Positions 12,066 through 24,719 are shown, numbered from the stretch's first letter. The stretch: DNA of 64,000 nt from Paratinospora sagittata (GCA_035771175.1 CM069593.1:37429741-37493740); one strand, 5' to 3'. Program-made: numbers and translations. Notes: a model not told the origin generated them from the letters alone.

Positions 12066-12073
12066 TATAAATA
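12066..12073 (+). promoter_or_regulatory. TATA box in element C 5' LTR
   Basis: TATAAATA, followed about 60 bp later by TTTTTGAAAGTTAGTC. The 3' LTR copy is at 19760-19767. Confidence 0.6.
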
Positions 12074-13288
12074 CCAAAACTTTGGACCAAACAACTTGCC
12101 AATCACTTTGTGTTGTGCCAATACTTTTTGAAAGTTAGTCTGTGTCAAAATGAATTTCATTTTTTTAATCTTTCAAAGTATTTTTCGCTGATACCTATAC
12201 GATTTTCATATTGAGTGCAAATATATTTCTATCTTTGAAAATATGTTTTTATATTGCTATCAACTCAAATTCTCAGCACTGATTCACATTTGGTATCATT
12301 CTTGCTGATGATAGAATTTAAGAAATAATTCAAGATATACAGTCGTACTTGATTTCATATCTTAAGTACTGTATTGAACAATATCAGTGGTTGCGTTAAG
12401 CTATTGATTGTTGAACCAGAAGTTTATCTTTTGATAAAGCATTGATTTTCATATCATATCACTCATGCTTTTCGAAACTGCACTTGAGCAATACCGAACA
12501 TTGAAAGGTAAGTGACTGAAGGTGTATTTCAACTTAGCATTACCTATTTCACAATTCATATCTTGGTAATGATATGTATTGTGCTTAATGTAAAGTGTTC
12601 TACTGCGTTAGAACCACCCAACATCTTAGTGTTGTAATGCTGGTGTGTTTCTGGATTGAAACAACCAGGACAAGTGAAGGTAGTTCACTTGATGATTTCA
12701 GGATTGAAGTCATGAAGGTTTATGTTAGCCTTTAAAAGGGAACTGGTTCATCCTCATCCAGTAAAAGGGTAGGTGTGTCCTTAACCTTAAAAACGATAGG
12801 TTATCTCTTAGCCTTAAAAGAGAAACCGGTTGTTCTTTATCCCGCAAAAGGATCACGGTTCATCCTTAGCCAGCAAAAGGAACATGGGTTTCTCCTCATC
12901 CCGGAAAAAAGAAATTTGGTTCTTCCTTAGCTAGTAAAAGGAACATGAGTTTTTCCTAATCCCAAAAAAAGGAAAATTGTTCATCCTTAGCTCGTGAAAG
13001 GATAAGTTTGCCTTTAACCTGTAAAAGGGCATTTGTAACGGTTTGGTTCTCTCCCATAAGAGAATCAGTTAGTAGATTAAGTAAATCCTAATCGGGAGAG
13101 TAGGTAGTGGACGTAGGCTTGACTGAACTACTATAAATTTGTGTGTCAAACTTTTGCATTTTAGTCTGTGTTCTAATTTGCATCATGTTCCAATTAACTT
13201 ATGTAAATCACCTACGTTATTGGAAGACCTTTAATTTTAAAATTGACCATTGCACCCAATTCACCCCCCTCTTGGGTTGACCAACAAG

Positions 13289-13300
13289 TGGTATCAGAGC
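13289..13300 (+). other. Primer binding site of element C (initiator-Met tRNA)
   Basis: TGGTATCAGAGC, two bases after the 5' LTR, is the standard complement of the plant initiator methionine tRNA 3' end. Confidence 0.93.
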
Positions 13301-13605
13301 GGGTTCTCTGAAATTGGTCTAACAACCTAAAGTCTAGATCCTATGGTCAATTTAGGGTTCATCTTTGGTGTTTTTTTGTAGTTTGCATTTTTTAGGATAG
13401 AAATAGTAGAAATGTCGCTGCCACCTTGCCGCAACCTCCTAGGTATGATTATTCCTTTGATCTCTTATCGAGATATTTCGTGTTTAATCATACTCTTCGG
13501 TGCATGACTCTATGTCATTCATGCATTTAATGTAGACTCTATTTTCGATGCCTATTAGCTTGCTCCATTCGTTTTTCTTCTCACTTCACTTTCCTGCACT
13601 AAATC

Positions 13606-15674
13606 TGTCACGACCCCTCTCCGGGTGACGTTATGACAGGCATAGTGTCCCAGATATTGTCATAACCCGACAAAATCTGAAATACTGCTAAGCTTCTACG
13701 TGAAAAAATACCTAATAATCACAAATACAAATCCTGTATATGATAGAAATAATTGAACCCAAATTTTAATTTTCAACATCCATTATCATCAAAAAGATCA
13801 GGGTTCAATCCTTAAAATAATCATGGGACTTTACCAAAAGTCCATCATCCATAAAACATCATATACAGTCTAAATTCATACCACAACCATCTAAGTTTAA
13901 TACACCTGAGAGTTTGTGATATATATATGTATACAAAAATCAAAATGAAACAAAACATATACAACTAATTCCCAAAATATTCCCAAAGTTACAAATCAAA
14001 CCATACATTCAAAATGAAAGAAAAAGAGTCCCGCAAGTCCTAAGCCTTGCCCTTTCCTTTCTGATCAACACCTGAGACAAGTAGAGAAAAATTGGGATGA
14101 GCTCAACTCGCTCAGTGAATAATTCTCACAAAATATTTTCAATTATGCATTTATATAAAACAAGCATGATATTGAAAGTGTCATTTATAAAGCAAATGCA
14201 TCATTAAATTCATATTGTACATGTGTTTAAACTAAACAATATAGTTACCCATCAATTCATAAGCATCAAATATACAGACTCTTTACTAGAGGATGTGTCC
14301 AAATAACACATGCCTTTACTTCCCCTATTGTCCCATAGGTTCAGACCGGCGCATTACCCAACACAAACCCTCCAAATCTTCCTACCCTTACATTCCTCAG
14401 TGATTCGAAAAGTCCTTACCACGAAACACTAATCCAAGTGTTTCGGCGGCACATTATCCCAAGGAACAAGTAAATAGAAAACAACAAAACTAAGGTGTTT
14501 AATCCAAAACACTCAAAGCATCACCAATGCCTACTTTCCATGCTCATGATTTAAAAACACAATGCACATATATAGTAGATGTATACCATTGCACAAACCA
14601 ATTTATATAAATAAAATGCCAAAAAGAAAAACAAGAGTGAGAAATACTCACAAACCAATCACTAGCGAATTAAATATCAACCACACACACCAATTGGCTA
14701 ATAGATTCACCAACACCTGAAATAATCCATACAAATACTTCAATGATCAATACAAAGACATTATGATCAATTCCCAATAATAAGACCAATTAAGTCCCAA
14801 ATTGCATTATTAAAGTCCCAAACACTCTTATCCACACCAAATTGGGATTAGAAACACTAATTACCCATCAATTGACCAGTTCCATTCCAATTAACTCAAA
14901 AGCCCCAACTTCATCAAAAAATTTCTCCATAGTCAAATTGATGCCAAAAGTTTCACATTACACAATTTATAACTCATATATGCCATCAACATTCACATAA
15001 CCCAATTGCACAATTAAACACCCAAATTCGTCCAAAATTCCATCATAATTCCATCAAAACCACATACATGCCACATATCCATTCAACCAAGTAAAGCCCA
15101 CAAATAAAATAGATAATCACCATTAAAGCATGTATTTTAAGCCCAAATAATGGAATCAATCATCAAATTCATAAGGTGAGGGTTTACATTTCGAAACCTT
15201 AGCAAAACCCCCAAATTCCAACCATGGAAAAGTGAGTAAAACACCAATCTAAAGTTGGAAATTAGCTTAATAATCGAAATGATGGAAGAAAATGGGTAGA
15301 AACATACCTTGGGAGCTTGATTTAGCAAACCTTAGCCCCAATTTCTCCCAAATCCACCATTTTCTCCACTCTCTCTCCTCTCCCACGTTTCTCCTCTTCC
15401 CTTGCCCAAAAAGTTGCAAATGAGAAGTGATATTAAATGAAATTGCTTTTATAAAATCTTGGGCCCACATGCAAAAATTAAAAACAAAAACAAAAATCAG
15501 CCCATTTAAAATTTAACCTAATATAAGTGTATTTTCACATATAGATCCTACATACAACATATTAATTATGAAAATACACATAAATACATCGTATACACAC
15601 CAAGTAAATACACAAGACCTAGAGTTGGGCATTTTATGTCATTATGACATCATATGCGAAAGTGGGTCGTTACA
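13606..15674 (-). mobile_element. Solo LTR E (chromovirus/Tekay-like) inside element C
   Basis: 2069 bp with a perfect AAATC TSD (13601-13605 and 15675-15679). Ends are near-perfect inverted repeats (TGTCACGACCC and, from the other side, TGTAACGACCC). Minus orientation is inferred because the GAGTTGAGCTCATCCC block near 14097-14111, common in large chromovirus LTRs, reads on that strand. No internal region is present, so this is a recombined solo LTR. Confidence 0.88.
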
Positions 15675-15725
15675 AAATCGCTCCGCATTCATCTTCTTCA
15701 TTTCATCTCCTTCTTTATCTCTTTA

Positions 15726-16205
15726 ATGGCATCCAAAGCACCTGAGTTTAGGAAAAGAGCTAGAATGGAATCATCTTCCACTTCTAGTGGCTTTTCTCTA
15801 TCGTCTTCTTCATTAGATGGATCTGATGAAGAATCCTCTTGGGAAATTGCTCCTAAGGAAAACCATGCGTCTCCACTTCGTGCCAAAGAACCTCTACCAC
15901 CGCTTCTTGTTGCAACTTCTCTTGAGGAATAGTTTGCCATGCTTAGTGATTCTCTAACCTCCAGTGTTCAGGCTGTTCTAGACATGTTAAACGAGCACGA
16001 GAACAAACTGAAAGTGCTTGAAGCCAAGCCAAAACATCAGAGAGATCTGATGATGGCACTGTTTGAGGAAAATGAGGAATCCTGAGCTTTAATTGAAAAG
16101 GCTATCTGTGTAAGCATCGCCACTCCCATGGGTCGCAGGACCAATAGCTTTTATGATTTTCCTCACTTCGATGTCTCTGCTTCGGTCTCTCCTAGGAATA
16201 TCTAG
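15726..16205 (+). pseudogene. Degenerate accessory ORF of element C
   Basis: It opens with MASKAPEFRKRARMESSS, a basic then serine-rich N-terminus, followed by an acidic/Pro-rich segment. A TAG at 15930-15932 interrupts it; the same frame continues with a helical stretch (FAMLSDSLTSSVQAVLDML) to stops at about 16083 and 16205. I do not recognise the family. Its basic, Ser-rich start resembles in style the accessory ORF of element B, but I see no clear homology. It begins 51 bp after solo LTR E. Confidence 0.4.
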
Positions 16206-18114
16206 AAACCTTGCCCCAAGCCCTGCATGTTATGCCAAAATTTTCAAATTCTGTTTAACTCATCTTCTGGATTATTATCTAAGAACTCTTCTATAATTCT
16301 CCTTTTGATGTTTATGCAAAATTTCTCTTATAATCTATCGTGTGTGTGTTTACTCTGTTTAAATCTCCTGTTTCATTTTCACAGAAAATTCTGCACATTT
16401 CACTGCTATTGCTTATGCTTTGCTATCTTTCTATCTCTCATTCATCTCTTAATGCTTTACTATATTTGAATGACTGATCTATTTGAATTTGTGTGATTGC
16501 CATATTTCATATTCTTACTGCACACACTAATCACTGTTCACAATTTGATTGATTTATGCACTGATATGCCTGCTTCTATGTTTGTAAAATTATTTTTGAA
16601 TATTTCTATTGCATAAATTTGCTGCTTGCTTGAACATGATTATATGTCATCATACTAATATCATCTTGTTCATATTTTCTGATAAACTATATCTTGATGA
16701 AATCTTACTATGTCTAAATGCAATTATCAGTTTATTGATGACATCTTTCTTAATCAGTCACATCTATCTTGAGTATCTGATATGCTTATCAGTGACTATC
16801 TGATAAATATCATGATATTACTTTTCTTGCATCTTATATATTATCATGATTAGTTATGCTCATTTTGAACTTGTGATATCTGATTATCTGATGATCAGGT
16901 AACACAATAGCTAGGCTGTGCGTTAATACTTTATTTTTGCCTATGCTAGTTCATATCATGATCATGCTTACTCTGAACTTAGAATATCTTATCTATGCAT
17001 GATTCATGTGCTTGCAAGTATATATAGGCCATGTACACAACTCTTTATCATACGCCTATATCTTGAACAAAATTTTGCCTACACTCATGATCATTATATG
17101 TTGGCACTATTCGTTCAACGATTTCCTAATGTTGATGCATCTGCTTCATACCATAACATGTTAGCATTAAACTCATGGATATCTGATTTCTAATGAGTAC
17201 ATACCCTTTCAAATGCCTTCTTATTAGAATCAGTGAATCAAACAATCTAGGCCATACTTTAATTGAAATTACTTGCCTAATTTTTGGTTCAGTGAATGTA
17301 TGTTATTGCTCAAATGCCTTCTATGAAACTCAGCAGATATTCAGTATGTTTAGACGTTGATATTCATCGTATATATCTTCAAATGTCTAAACTATGGAAA
17401 GTTTATAATTTTCCATTTCACATGCCATTGATGTTGCTCTTAATATTATATCTTGTATGTATCAATTGACTGTGATTTTTGATATTTAATAGATGCCATG
17501 TACTTCAACTATATACTCTACATCTTATTAGAATCATAATAGCTAGGCCTTGCTTTATCATAAATTCTTTGCCTGTGCTATAAGTATGCTTGTGCTTGTT
17601 CATTTAGATATCTTAAAGCATACTCTGTGTTTGGTTTGGTTTAATTATCAAATTTACATTTATGCCAAACATTTAGGAGAATAATTGCCCACGATTAAAA
17701 ATTCTCTATGAATTCATTTATCGACAATTCTTTCGATCCATTTGACTTCGATTCTCGGCTACATCTTTGTGAAATGTTTTCCAATATTAATAGCCTATGA
17801 ATAAATCACTCTATTTCTCACTGTGCTTAAAAGCAAGATCCTTCTCTCACGTGATAGTAGACCTTACGCATTCTCATGTACCTAACTATGACACGATGTC
17901 ATAAATGATCTTGAGGGTGAATGCACAAAGTAAGGGGGAGTCTCCATGTAAGGGGGAGCTTCACTACTCTACTCATCACGAGGGCTGATCTTAGTTCCTC
18001 TTTTTTCACTTTTTGATGATATCAAAAGGGGGAGAAGAAAAATAAGGAATAATAGTTCAAGGGAAAAACCTTTTTGCTTAATATGCTTAATTTTTTGATT
18101 TGTTTGTTATCATC
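16206..18114 (+). other. Non-coding 3' interior of element C
   Basis: About 1.9 kb of AT-rich sequence. Open frames are short, hydrophobic and without motifs, so I treat them as chance. Near the end, GGGGGAG tracts at about 17934, 17953 and 18029 precede the true PPT, a multiple-PPT arrangement reported for Sireviruses. Confidence 0.65.
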
Positions 18115-18128
18115 AAAAAAGGGGAGAT
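18115..18128 (+). other. Polypurine tract of element C
   Basis: AAAAAAGGGGAGAT directly before the 3' LTR. Confidence 0.9.
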
Positions 18129-21014
18129 TGTTAACCTATATGGTCATCCTTAGCACATCCCTAAAGTATACTTGATGAAGTATATTTTGTTGATCACAAA
18201 CAAAGTATTTTTCAGTGCTAACGAACGTTTTTCAAGAACTTATCTCTGCACCAAAGGAAAAGCAAAAAACCAAGGAATGACTCTATCAAGGAACTCAAAG
18301 CTCATATCCAACGGTCAAGATCATTTCAACTTATGAACTTCAACGATTATATACTGATGCCAAGATCATCTCACGTGAATGATTCGATCAAAGGAAAACA
18401 AAGACATATAAGTCGTGAAAGGACTCCAATGATCGCATCATAAATTAAAGAACAGTTTGATCAAGCTTCGTAACAACATCTTCCAATCAACATTCAAAGT
18501 TATCTCCAGCTCAAAGATCAATAAAGAAGTCACAATGAAGAGTTGGAAGTACCGATGAAGAAAAATGAGAAATACACAAGGAAATTAAGGTATATTTTTC
18601 TCTGATAGTTATTGCTCAAAATATTTTTCAAAACCATGCATATATCATTATCATATGTTTTCTAAATCTGCATGTTTTGATTTCACGTTTTTAACTATAT
18701 TTCAAATGATTTAATACTGTATATTTAATTTAAAATATACCGAGTTTTTATTTGCATTTATCGAATAATTTATCACGAGTAAATATTGTTTTCAAAGAGT
18801 CTTTCAGGACGCTAATGAAATAGCAGCGCTCTACAGAACTTGTTAAGTCAAAATGCTGATAGGTCATTAGGACGCTAATAACGCTCAAGGTTGAAATGAA
18901 CTGATTAATCAGGACGCTCACTTGTATAGTAGCGGTCTTATGTATTAGTCAACCTTTGAAGTTGTCAGGAAGCTGACTCAGCATCAACTCACTGAAAGAT
19001 CTTTTAAAAAGTTCTTCAAAGAATGTTTCTTTGAGGACGCTGATGGTTATAAGTTGATTAAACTATCACGACGTTTACTGGATAGGAGCGCCCTCACTTT
19101 TTGAAATCGACTTAATAACTTTTAGAACGCTAATTGTCCATCAACGTGTTTTTAAATGTATTAACTTGCAGGATGCTTAGATAGTAGTAGAGCCCTCATG
19201 TTATGTTTTTATCTAGTACGACGCTCACGTAATGTAGCGTCCTCATGTTTTGTTTTATGTTTTAAAGGCAGGACGCTTACTCGGATAGTAGCGCCCTCAT
19301 GCACTTAACAGTTTTGAAACACACCAGTATGCTAACTGTGCATTAGCACCCTCAAGGTTTAAGTCGTCTAAAGTCATAAGTAAGTCAGGACGCGTACTAG
19401 TTAGTAGCGCCCTCACTTAAGTGTTCAGCAGGACGCTTGTACGTAGTAAGCGCCCTCAAGGAACAAAACGAAAAAGTTGACATTATGCGTCAGGACACTG
19501 ATTGTAGAATCAGGACGCTAAGTCAACTTTGGTCACTGTTCTGACACGTACATCATATCGGTTTGCTTTTCAGAACAAACCTCTGCACAAGAACTTTTTA
19601 GATAAATCAGAGATCTTCTCTGATGCATGAATCAGGGAAAGAACCAGAATCTGTATGAAAATTGCAGATGCCATTTTCATATACCACTCTAGCCATTAAG
19701 TCTCAATGTTCATCTTGAATTTTAAATTCAACTGTATAACGGCTATGTCCCACTAAGTCTATAAATACCAACACTTAGGACCAAACAACTTGCCAATCAT
19801 TTTTTGTTGTGCCAATACTTTTTGAAAGTTAGTCTGTGTCAAAATGAATTACATTTATCTAATCTTTCAAAATATTTTTCCCTGATACCTATACGATTTT
19901 CATATTGAGTTTCAAATATATTTCTATCTTTGAAAATCTATTTTTATATTGGTATCAACTCAAATTCTCAGCACTAATTCACATTTGGTATCATTCTTGT
20001 TGATGATAGAATTTGAGAAATAGTTCAAGATGTAGTCGTACTCGATTTCATATCTTAAGTACTGTATTGAACTATATCAGTGGTTGCGTTAAACTACTGA
20101 TCGTTGAACCACAAGTTTTCATACATATATTCTATATCTCTTTTGAAAATTGTCTGTGTTTTTTACTTACACTAGTCCTCTGTTTTTAACATTAATATTT
20201 GTTTCGTATATTTTATCTTTCGATAAAGCACTGATTTTCATATCATATCACTCATGCCTTTTGAAACTGCACTCGAGCAATACTGAACATTGAAAGGTAA
20301 ATGACTGAAGGTGAATTTTAACTTAGCATTACCCATTGCACATTTCATATCTTTGTATTGCTATGTATTGTGCTTAATGTAAAGTGTTCTACTACGTTAG
20401 AACCACCCAACATCTTAGTGTTGTGATGCTAGTGTGTTTCTGGATTGAGACAACCAGGACAAGTGAAGGTAGTTCACTTGATGATTTCAGGATTGAAATC
20501 ATATAGGTTTCTATTAGCCTTTAAAAGAGAACCGGTTCATCCTCATCCAGTAAAAAGGTAGGTGTGTCCTTAACCTTAAAAATGATAGGTTATCTCTCAG
20601 CCTTAAAAAAGAAACCGGTTGTTCCTTATCCTGCAAAAGGATCACGGTTCTTCCTTAGCCAATAAAAGGAACATGAGTTTTTTCTAATCCCAAAAAAAGG
20701 AAAATGGTTCATCCTTAGCTCGTGAAAGGATAAGTTTGTCTTTAACCTGTAAAAGGGTAGTTGTAACGGTTTGGTTCTCACCCGTAAAAGAATCAGTTAG
20801 TGGATTGAGTAAATCCTAATCGGGAGATTAAGTAGTAGATGTAGGCTTGGCCGAACCACTATAAATCTGTGTGTCAAACTTTTTCAATTTAATCTGTGTT
20901 CTAATTTGCATCATGTTCTAATTAACTTATGTAAATCACCTAAGTTATTGGAAGACCTTTAATTTTAAAATTGACCATTGCACCCAATTCACCAGCTTCT
21001 TGGGTGGACCAACA
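18129..21014 (+). repeat. Element C 3' LTR
   Basis: 2886 bp, TGTTAACC...GACCAACA, highly similar to 10416-13286. Palindromes lie at 18805-19535, the TATA box at 19760-19767, hairpins at about 20540-20790 and the conserved TAGTGG-type box at about 20840. Confidence 0.94.
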
Positions 21015-21019
21015 CTTTG

Positions 21020-21614
21020 TTCTCCATGCAAACTTCTTTATCAACATTCTATCAGAAGATCTTTTATTGAGCGTTCTGGATGTGCTTGCTGAGGATTGTT
21101 GACTCATTGTATATATTTCATCAGCAACTTCACTTCTGCTCCTGCTTGGTGCATTTTCAAGAATGTCTTATCTCTCAGATGAAGTTTCTAATCCACTTAA
21201 TATATAATCAATTTTTCTAAAACTGATTTCAAATGGATTTGAAAATTCGTTTATAAAATCTACTTTATATTTCCAGGTCTCCGGAATTCTGTTAAAAAAA
21301 TATTGTACTAAAGTAGAGTGAGTGATGGTTTTTCTAGGGTATTCAAGTTCATTTACTATATGTATAAAACGTTTAAGGTTATCATGAACTGACTCGTTGT
21401 TTGAAACCCTAAAGTGGACAAGTGACTCTTCTAATGTTCTAACTGGGTCTCTAGTTTCATCCCTTCTTTTCATGGTTTGCAGGAGATCACAGAACTCCTT
21501 TAAATTCATTTCCCATGGTTCAACAGATTCAGCTAACGTAGTCAGCTTATCATTTCATTTCTTTGGAAGCTTATCATAGAAATAAACCAGGGATATTTCT
21601 GCATGCATTTCCTA
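21020..21614 (-). pseudogene. gag: Element B gag (UBN2-type), N-terminally truncated
   Basis: On the minus strand, 21509-21168 is open and contains LKEFCDLLQTMKRRDE, VHDNLKRFIHIVNEL and LVQYFFNRIPETW. These fit the copia gag (UBN2-like) pattern. The N-terminus is missing because the frame runs into a truncated LTR at about 21615. A stop follows SSER at 21168, and element C interrupts at 21014. No CCHC zinc knuckle is visible. Confidence 0.7.
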
Positions 21615-23121
21615 TCTCAACTTGTGGGTGTGAGAACAACCGTTACATTGCTCAGCTTACAGGCGTGAGACCAACCTATCTCAACTTATGAGTGTGCGAA
21701 CTACCATGTCTCAACTTACAGGGTGTGAGAAGACCTGACTTTGTTGAATATAAAATATCAACTCAGTAGTTAATCTAATTACTATTACAACCTTAATAGA
21801 GTATACATAATATGAAATTGAATAAAACTTTACCCTATGAACTATCTCTCAAATTACTCTTTCAGCAAGAAGGATATAAGCTAAAACAGTGTTGAATGAT
21901 TTGAGTGAAAACAGTTCAAAGCTTCAAATAGATTTTTAGATAAAGATAGAATGTTAGCTCAGTATGAAAACCTTTTGAGTACGTAAAGTCTCAAAGAAAA
22001 ACTACCATGAAAACAGATCGACTTAAACATTTTCTTGACCAGATGAAAATTCGACTAACTTTCAAAAAGTGTTTAAGCTCAAAGAATTTTCGGTGCTTAA
22101 AAAATTGTTAAGTGTATATATTTATAGACTTGTAGAGATGAAGTTGTTGTTCATTTGAACTTGAATTTCAAATATGAACGTTTACTCACAACAGTTATAA
22201 TATATCACGATAGTGGAAACTGCACAATTTATGAATATTCTATTTTTCTCCAGATACACGAATAAGGAAAGTTGTAGAAGACGTAGTTCGTGAATCAGAG
22301 AATATCTCTTACAAATACAAAAAATTGATTTTGTACAAAAGGTTGTTCAGAAAAGTTGGCGAAAAATACGTACATGTCAGAACAGTAAAAATATCATTTC
22401 TGTCATTTTGTTCCTTTGAGGGCGCTCAAAGAATATCAACGTCCTATTAAACAATAAAGTGAGTGCGCTACTATGTAGTAAGCGTCCTGACTTGCTTTGG
22501 CAATTAAACGACTTAAAGCATGAGGGCGCTATTTCACAGTAAGCGTCATGCTTTGTTTTAAAATGCAAAACATATAAGGGCGCTACTCAAGAGTAAGCGT
22601 CCTGAACTATTAGAAGCAATTTTAAACTAATGTTTAAGCGCGTTGATGGACGATGAGCGTCCTGAAAGTTACTTAAGTGTTCTAAAGATGAGGGCGCTCC
22701 TACACAAGTAGCGTCCTGATAATTCATTCAACTTATAACTGTTCAGCATCCTGACTCATCAAGTCCAGGAGAGCGGTGCTAAAACATTAGCGTCCCGAAA
22801 GACTTTATAAAAGCGGTTTTTGATTTCTCGATTAAAACACGATAAAAACATAAAGTAACCGGATCGAATCAAATATGCAACCAATCGATTAAAACATGCA
22901 GATGATAAAAATCTTGCTAAGAGTAGGTTGATTGATAGACCTTACAATCTAAGTACTGACAGACTTGGAACTTCATTTTTTTGTTCAATAGGCTTGTGAT
23001 CTCAGTTCCTTGATCTTGATTCTTGATAAATCTGAAAGACTTGACAAGATCATTAGATAGACCAACTGAAGATATTTGGAATCATCAAATCATTCATATC
23101 ATGGGGTTCGTTGAGATAACA
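21615..23121 (-). repeat. Element B 5' LTR, truncated
   Basis: Homologous to 5391-6864 but lacking the first 224 plus-strand bases of the complete copy (5167-5390). The conserved TAGTGG box, the PBS and the gag start are therefore deleted. The TATA box is at 22119-22126 (minus strand). The TG-CA outer end and CCAGC TSD are intact at 23121-23126. Confidence 0.9.
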
Positions 23122-23990
23122 CCAGCTAGGAAGTGGTATTGGAAGCTGGAACCAGGGTCGATCTACTCGTTTGGTCATCTTGCTTACTAGTTTATCGGAC
23201 ACTTTGTCAGTAAGAAGGAAAGGGAAAAATCGGTGAACAGTTTGCTGACAATTCAAAAAAAGCAAGGGGAAAGTCTAGAGGATTACCTCGAGCGATTTGA
23301 TGATGCATGAGTTGAGGTCGATGACTGTGATGACAAAACAACCATCATAGCATTCATTGTCGAGCTTAGGCCGGGACGATTCCACTACTCCTTGGGGAAG
23401 AAAAAAACTCAAACATACAAGGAAGTCCTTGATCGAGCTTAGAAGTACATCAATGCGGATGAGCAGGAGGAAGCAAAAAGGGAAAAAGAGAATCCCTCTC
23501 ACCGTTCGAAGAAGGACAATAAGAGGAAAAGAGACGACGAAGCCAAAGAGGACAACCGAGGTGGGAAGAGGTCCAATTCGGATCGAAGGGACCAAAAAAG
23601 CAAGGGCGTGCGTAACGTTTCCTCGACATACACGCCTTTGACCACCTCGGTAGAGCAGATCTTCTGAGAGATCCAAGACAAGGAATATCTCAAATGGCTG
23701 AAAATGCTGAGCACTCCTTCTGATCAACGTGACAAGAAGAAGTATTGTCGATACCACAACGATCACGACCATAATATTGACTAGTGTTTAGACTTGAAAG
23801 AGGAGACATAAACTCTTATCAGCCGAGGTCGTCTACAGGAATATGTGAAGGGCTCAGATCAGAGAAGAGCCCGGTCGCCGGAGAAGGGAAGAGCTGACCA
23901 GCCGAGGGAGATCAAAACCATTTTTGGTGGAGACCTCGAGAAAACTTCTAGACGAGCACTCAAGGCTTATGTTTGAGTTGCCCGAACGAA
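23122..23990 (+). pseudogene. gag: Element A gag, 3' part (capsid end and nucleocapsid)
   Basis: This resumes the capsid directly after B, starting within the repeated CCAGC. Visible pieces: RKWYWKLEPGSI, then SLEDYLERF at about 23275, a lysine/arginine-rich stretch (23460-23580), and a Tat-style atypical zinc-binding segment (CRYHNDHDH...CLDL) near 23746-23793 interrupted by a TAG. At least five in-frame stops are present. Confidence 0.8.
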
Positions 23991-24719
23991 AGTCATGCAC
24001 CTGTCGAGCTGACTAAAAAATCAGAAGAGAGCAGACTTCGCTATCAACTTCACGGAGAAAGAGGCTCGAAACATCTGCCGACCTCATTCTAACCCTTTGA
24101 TGATATCGTTGGATGTGGCGAACTACAAAATCCATCGGATTCTCATTGACAATGGAAGCTCGGTCGACATTCTCTACTGGTCAGCGTTTAAAAAAATGGG
24201 GCTTGTGAAAACAGATCTCATCCCCATAGACGTCCCTCTCATCAGATTTCATGAGATAGGATTATGCCAGAAGGGTGGATTGCTCTTCCCATCACGGCAG
24301 GGGAGGAAAAGCACCGAGCTACGGTTATAATAAAATTTCTCATAGTAAAGGGACCGTGTGCTTACAACGCCATCGTTGGCAGACCTCTCTTCAACAATCT
24401 GAAAGTCGTAGTATCTACATACCACCTAACACTTATATTCTTACCTGAGCGCGGAGTAGGTGTTGTACGAGGAAGCCAGAAGGAATCAAGAGAGTGCTAT
24501 GTAGTAGCGATGAAAAGCAGAAGCTCGGGAAAGCTGAGCTTCCGGCATGCCGAGGACGAGCTCATGAAGGTAAATATTGCTCTTGGTCAAGACCTCGACC
24601 CATGGGAAGACACCTCCAGTCTCGAGGCGCAAGATGAATGGAGAGAGGTGGCGATCACGGAAGACCTGACCAGAACTGTGAAAATTGGAACTGGGATGAA
24701 CTCAGACTTAGCAAACTAG
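23991..24719 (+). pseudogene. pol: Element A aspartic protease
   Basis: The protease active-site segment reads LIDNGSSVDIL at about 24142-24174. It has DNG where most aspartic proteases have DTG or DSG, a form I associate with Tat-lineage proteases. It is followed by YNAIVGRPLFNNL (about 24363-24400), the second conserved protease block. A frameshift near 24264-24330 moves the remainder into another frame, and the segment ends in TAG at 24717-24719. Confidence 0.85.

Larger units (their letters stand above)
10416..13286 (+). repeat. Element C 5' LTR
   Basis: 2871 bp, TGTTAACC...GACCAACA. U3 has palindromes at 11093-11790 and a TATA box at 12066-12073. R/U5 has the leader motif TTTTTGAAAGTTAGTC (about 12126-12141), hairpins at about 12770-13070 and the TAGTGG-type box at about 13112. 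It lacks about 100 bp present in the 3' LTR near 20110-20215. Confidence 0.94.
10416..21014 (+). mobile_element. Element C: non-autonomous Sirevirus-like LTR element
   Basis: Flanked by a perfect CTTTG TSD (10411-10415 and 21015-21019). Its LTRs of about 2.9 kb are complete, with a PBS matching initiator-Met tRNA and a PPT. The native interior is only about 2.8 kb after removing solo LTR E, with one degraded small ORF and no pol. The LTRs contain the palindrome array, TATA box and hairpin array seen in Sirevirus F. Confidence 0.93.
5167..23121 (-). mobile_element. Element B: non-autonomous copia-like LTR element with gag and an accessory ORF
   Basis: Inserted in element A gag with a perfect CCAGC TSD (5162-5166 and 23122-23126). 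On the minus strand it starts TGTTATCTC and ends GGGCCAACA. Order 5' to 3' on the minus strand: truncated 5' LTR, gag fragment, [element C], internal promoter-like block, accessory ORF split by solo LTR D, PPT, 3' LTR. No protease, integrase, RT or RNase H motif is present, so it must have relied on an autonomous partner. LTR architecture is Sirevirus-like. Confidence 0.88.

Noticed and set aside
13289..13300. tRNA gene fragment
   Set aside because: It is the primer binding site complementary to initiator-Met tRNA; no cloverleaf surrounds it.
16227..17193. Short hydrophobic ORFs in element C interior
   Set aside because: Composition follows AT-rich codons (Leu, Phe, Ile, Tyr); no motifs, no conservation between copies, several different frames.
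23275..23772. 165-residue minus-strand ORF
   Set aside because: Antisense shadow of element A gag, which is recognisable on the plus strand.
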